DNA from: Euzebyaceae bacterium
GTDB lineage: Bacteria > Actinomycetota > Nitriliruptoria > Euzebyales > Egibacteraceae
Direction of reading: 5' to 3'
DNA: 6,413 bases
Assembly (NCBI GenBank): GCA_013698135.1
Contig: JACCVM010000187.1
Location: 1-6,413 of the forward strand
The translations under genes were made by a program, and so were the position numbers. Positions 5,498 through 6,413 of this stretch are shown here, in pieces (within the stretch, counting starts at the first letter, position 1; every line of letters begins with the position of its first letter). A model generated the notes under the pieces. It made no database searches and was not told the DNA's origin. It saw nothing but the letters and a program-made list of their open reading frames with translations.

Positions 5498-6413
5498 GGC
5501 CACCGATGGTAGCCACGCTAGCAGCGGACCGGTCTGGGACGACCGGCCCTGGGCGCCGCTGCCACAACTTCGCGAGCAGGTTGATGCCAGGATTTGTGTC
5601 GTCGGGCTCGGCGCGTCGGGGCTGACCGCGGTCGGCGAGCTACTCGATCTCGGTGTCGACGTCGTCGGTGTCGACGCCGCAGGCGCGGGGAGCGGAGCCG
5701 CCGGTCGCAACGGGGGTTTCCTGCTGGCCGGCACCGCCGATTTTTTTCACCACACCGCGGCGCAGCTGGGCGCGGACCGGGCCGCGGCACTGTACCGGCT
5801 GACCCTCGATCATCTCGACCGCATCTGGCTGGAAACCCCCCAGGCGATGCGGCGTACCGGCAGCCTGCGCATCGCCGTCGACCCCGACGAGGTCGCCGAC
5901 TGCCGGGCGCAGATCGCGGCCATGCAACAGGCCAGCCTGCCGGTGGAGCCCTACGCCGGCCGTGAGGGCCCCGGCCTGCTGTTTCCGATGGACGCCTGTT
6001 CCCAGCCGTTGCGCCGCTGCCGGGTGCTGGCCGGGCGCGCGCGCATGCGCGGCGCCCGGCTGTACGAGCACTCTCCCGCGATCCAGATCGCCGGGAACCG
6101 CGTCGTCACCCCCCGTGGCGAGGTGCAGTGCGATGCCGTGATCGTCGCCGTGGACGGTGGCATCGAGCGAGTCCTGCCGGAGCTGGCCGGCCGCGCACGG
6201 ACCGCCCGGCTCCAGGTCGTGGCCACCGCCCCCGCGCCCGAAGTCGATGTTCCCCGCCCTGTCTACGCCCGCTGGGGGCTGGAGTACTGGCAGCAGCTGC
6301 CCGACAAGCGGGTCGTTCTCGGTGGCTTCCGCGATCTCGGCGGCGAGGCTGAGTGGACCGACGAGGCGGTGCCGACCGCTCCGGTCCAACTCGAGCTGGA
6401 GCGCTTCCTGCGC
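5496..6413 (+). CDS. FAD-dependent oxidoreductase, DAO family (3'-truncated by window)
   Basis: The first 306 residues of a D-amino-acid-oxidase-type flavoenzyme (PF01266); the frame has no stop from 5496 to the window end. The dinucleotide-binding fold starts with ICVVGLGASGLTAVGELL (33-50), with the glycine motif GLGASG at 37-42, and the expected ribose-binding acid is Asp60 at the end of strand 2 (VVGVDAAG). GRNGGF (70-75) resembles the GRNGG motif of the OrdL/PuuB-like amine oxidase branch. Later segments DAVIVAVDGG and RTARLQVVATAP fit the FAD and substrate domains of DAO enzymes. These enzymes oxidise amines or amino acids; the substrate here is unknown. The ATG at 5496 is the only ATG, GTG or TTG start between the upstream in-frame stop (5436) and the Rossmann motif, so the start is well constrained. 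That ATG overlaps the divergent hydrolase ATG by two bases. Confidence 0.88.
   Translation, partial: MATDGSHASSGPVWDDRPWAPLPQLREQVDARICVVGLGASGLTAVGELLDLGVDVVGVDAAGAGSGAAGRNGGFLLAGTADFFHHTAAQLGADRAAALYRLTLDHLDRIWLETPQAMRRTGSLRIAVDPDEVADCRAQIAAMQQASLPVEPYAGREGPGLLFPMDACSQPLRRCRVLAGRARMRGARLYEHSPAIQIAGNRVVTPRGEVQCDAVIVAVDGGIERVLPELAGRARTARLQVVATAPAPEVDVPRPVYARWGLEYWQQLPDKRVVLGGFRDLGGEAEWTDEAVPTAPVQLELERFLR
5506..5511 (-). promoter_or_regulatory. TANNNT -10 box for the hydrolase operon
   Basis: On the minus strand TACCAT lies 8 bases before the hydrolase ATG at 5497, the same spacing as for the dioxygenase gene. It predicts a leaderless or near-leaderless mRNA and places the promoter inside the first codons of the FAD gene. 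No convincing -35 or Shine-Dalgarno site is seen. Function is inferred. Confidence 0.4.
6030..6060. repeat. 31-base near-perfect palindrome with alternating CG core
   Basis: GCCGGGCGC (6030-6038) and GCGCCCGGC (6052-6060) flank the perfect 12-base palindrome CGCGCATGCGCG (6040-6051). Only G6039 is unpaired. Bases 6036-6051 alternate strictly between pyrimidine and purine, a pattern that favours Z-DNA. It is inside the FAD oxidoreductase gene, encoding about residues 179-189 (Arg/Gly/Ala-rich). Confidence 0.75.

Noticed and set aside
5498..5734. N-terminal extension of the hydrolase to 5734
   Set aside because: The added 79 residues are Pro/Ser/Thr-rich, lack similarity to the fold, and are antisense to the conserved FAD-binding motif of the divergent gene.
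5640..6389. 249-codon minus-strand open frame inside the FAD oxidoreductase region
   Set aside because: The plus-strand frame has the Rossmann glycine motif and GRNGG signature; the antisense frame has no recognisable family features.
1..6413. A novel defence, mobile or biosynthetic system spanning the window
   Set aside because: All eight genes belong to widespread metabolic or housekeeping families, with no transposase, integrase, attachment site, toxin-antitoxin pair or array, and no sharp change in base use.

Overview
This is a dense, GC-rich bacterial chromosomal segment, probably from an actinobacterium (Actinomycetota). The grounds are the strong G/C third-position bias, GTG and TTG starts, a PAC2-family protein of the actinobacterial type, and TANNNT boxes placed almost on top of start codons that lack Shine-Dalgarno sites, as in leaderless or near-leaderless actinobacterial mRNAs. 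The genus cannot be fixed from the sequence. There is no RNA gene, insertion sequence, phage gene or CRISPR array, and no gap between genes longer than about 60 bases.

Layout. Left, plus strand: the C-terminal two thirds of an aldo/keto reductase (3-704) and a small GtrA-family membrane protein (754-1158). These converge on a minus-strand tryptophan 2,3-dioxygenase (1187-1999). A 57-base divergent spacer separates that gene from a plus-strand GatB/YqeY-domain protein (2057-2506), which converges with a minus-strand operon. The operon reads right to left: an alpha/beta hydrolase (4706-5497), a PAC2-family protein (3789-4658), and a PQQ-type sugar dehydrogenase lipoprotein (2525-3796) whose start overlaps the PAC2 stop by 8 bases. 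Right, plus strand: an FAD-dependent oxidoreductase of the DAO family (from 5496, running off the window). Its ATG shares two bases with the ATG of the divergent hydrolase.

How the genes fit together. They do not form one obvious pathway. The dioxygenase opens the kynurenine route of tryptophan breakdown. The lipoprotein is an extracytoplasmic sugar oxidase. The reductase and the FAD enzyme are redox enzymes of unknown substrate. The YqeY and PAC2 proteins are widespread families of uncertain role. The context looks like ordinary core or metabolic chromosome, and I do not see a convincing new defence or mobile system.

The most interesting signals are in gene arrangement and nucleic-acid structure: (1) two divergent start codons sharing the palindrome CATG at 5495-5498; (2) a tandem duplication at the GtrA/dioxygenase junction that forms two hairpins, each with one of the two convergent stop codons in its loop; (3) a near-perfect 31-base palindrome with an alternating purine-pyrimidine core inside the FAD gene; and (4) TANNNT boxes 5-10 bases before all four operon-leading starts, while the one clear Shine-Dalgarno site lies inside the operon.
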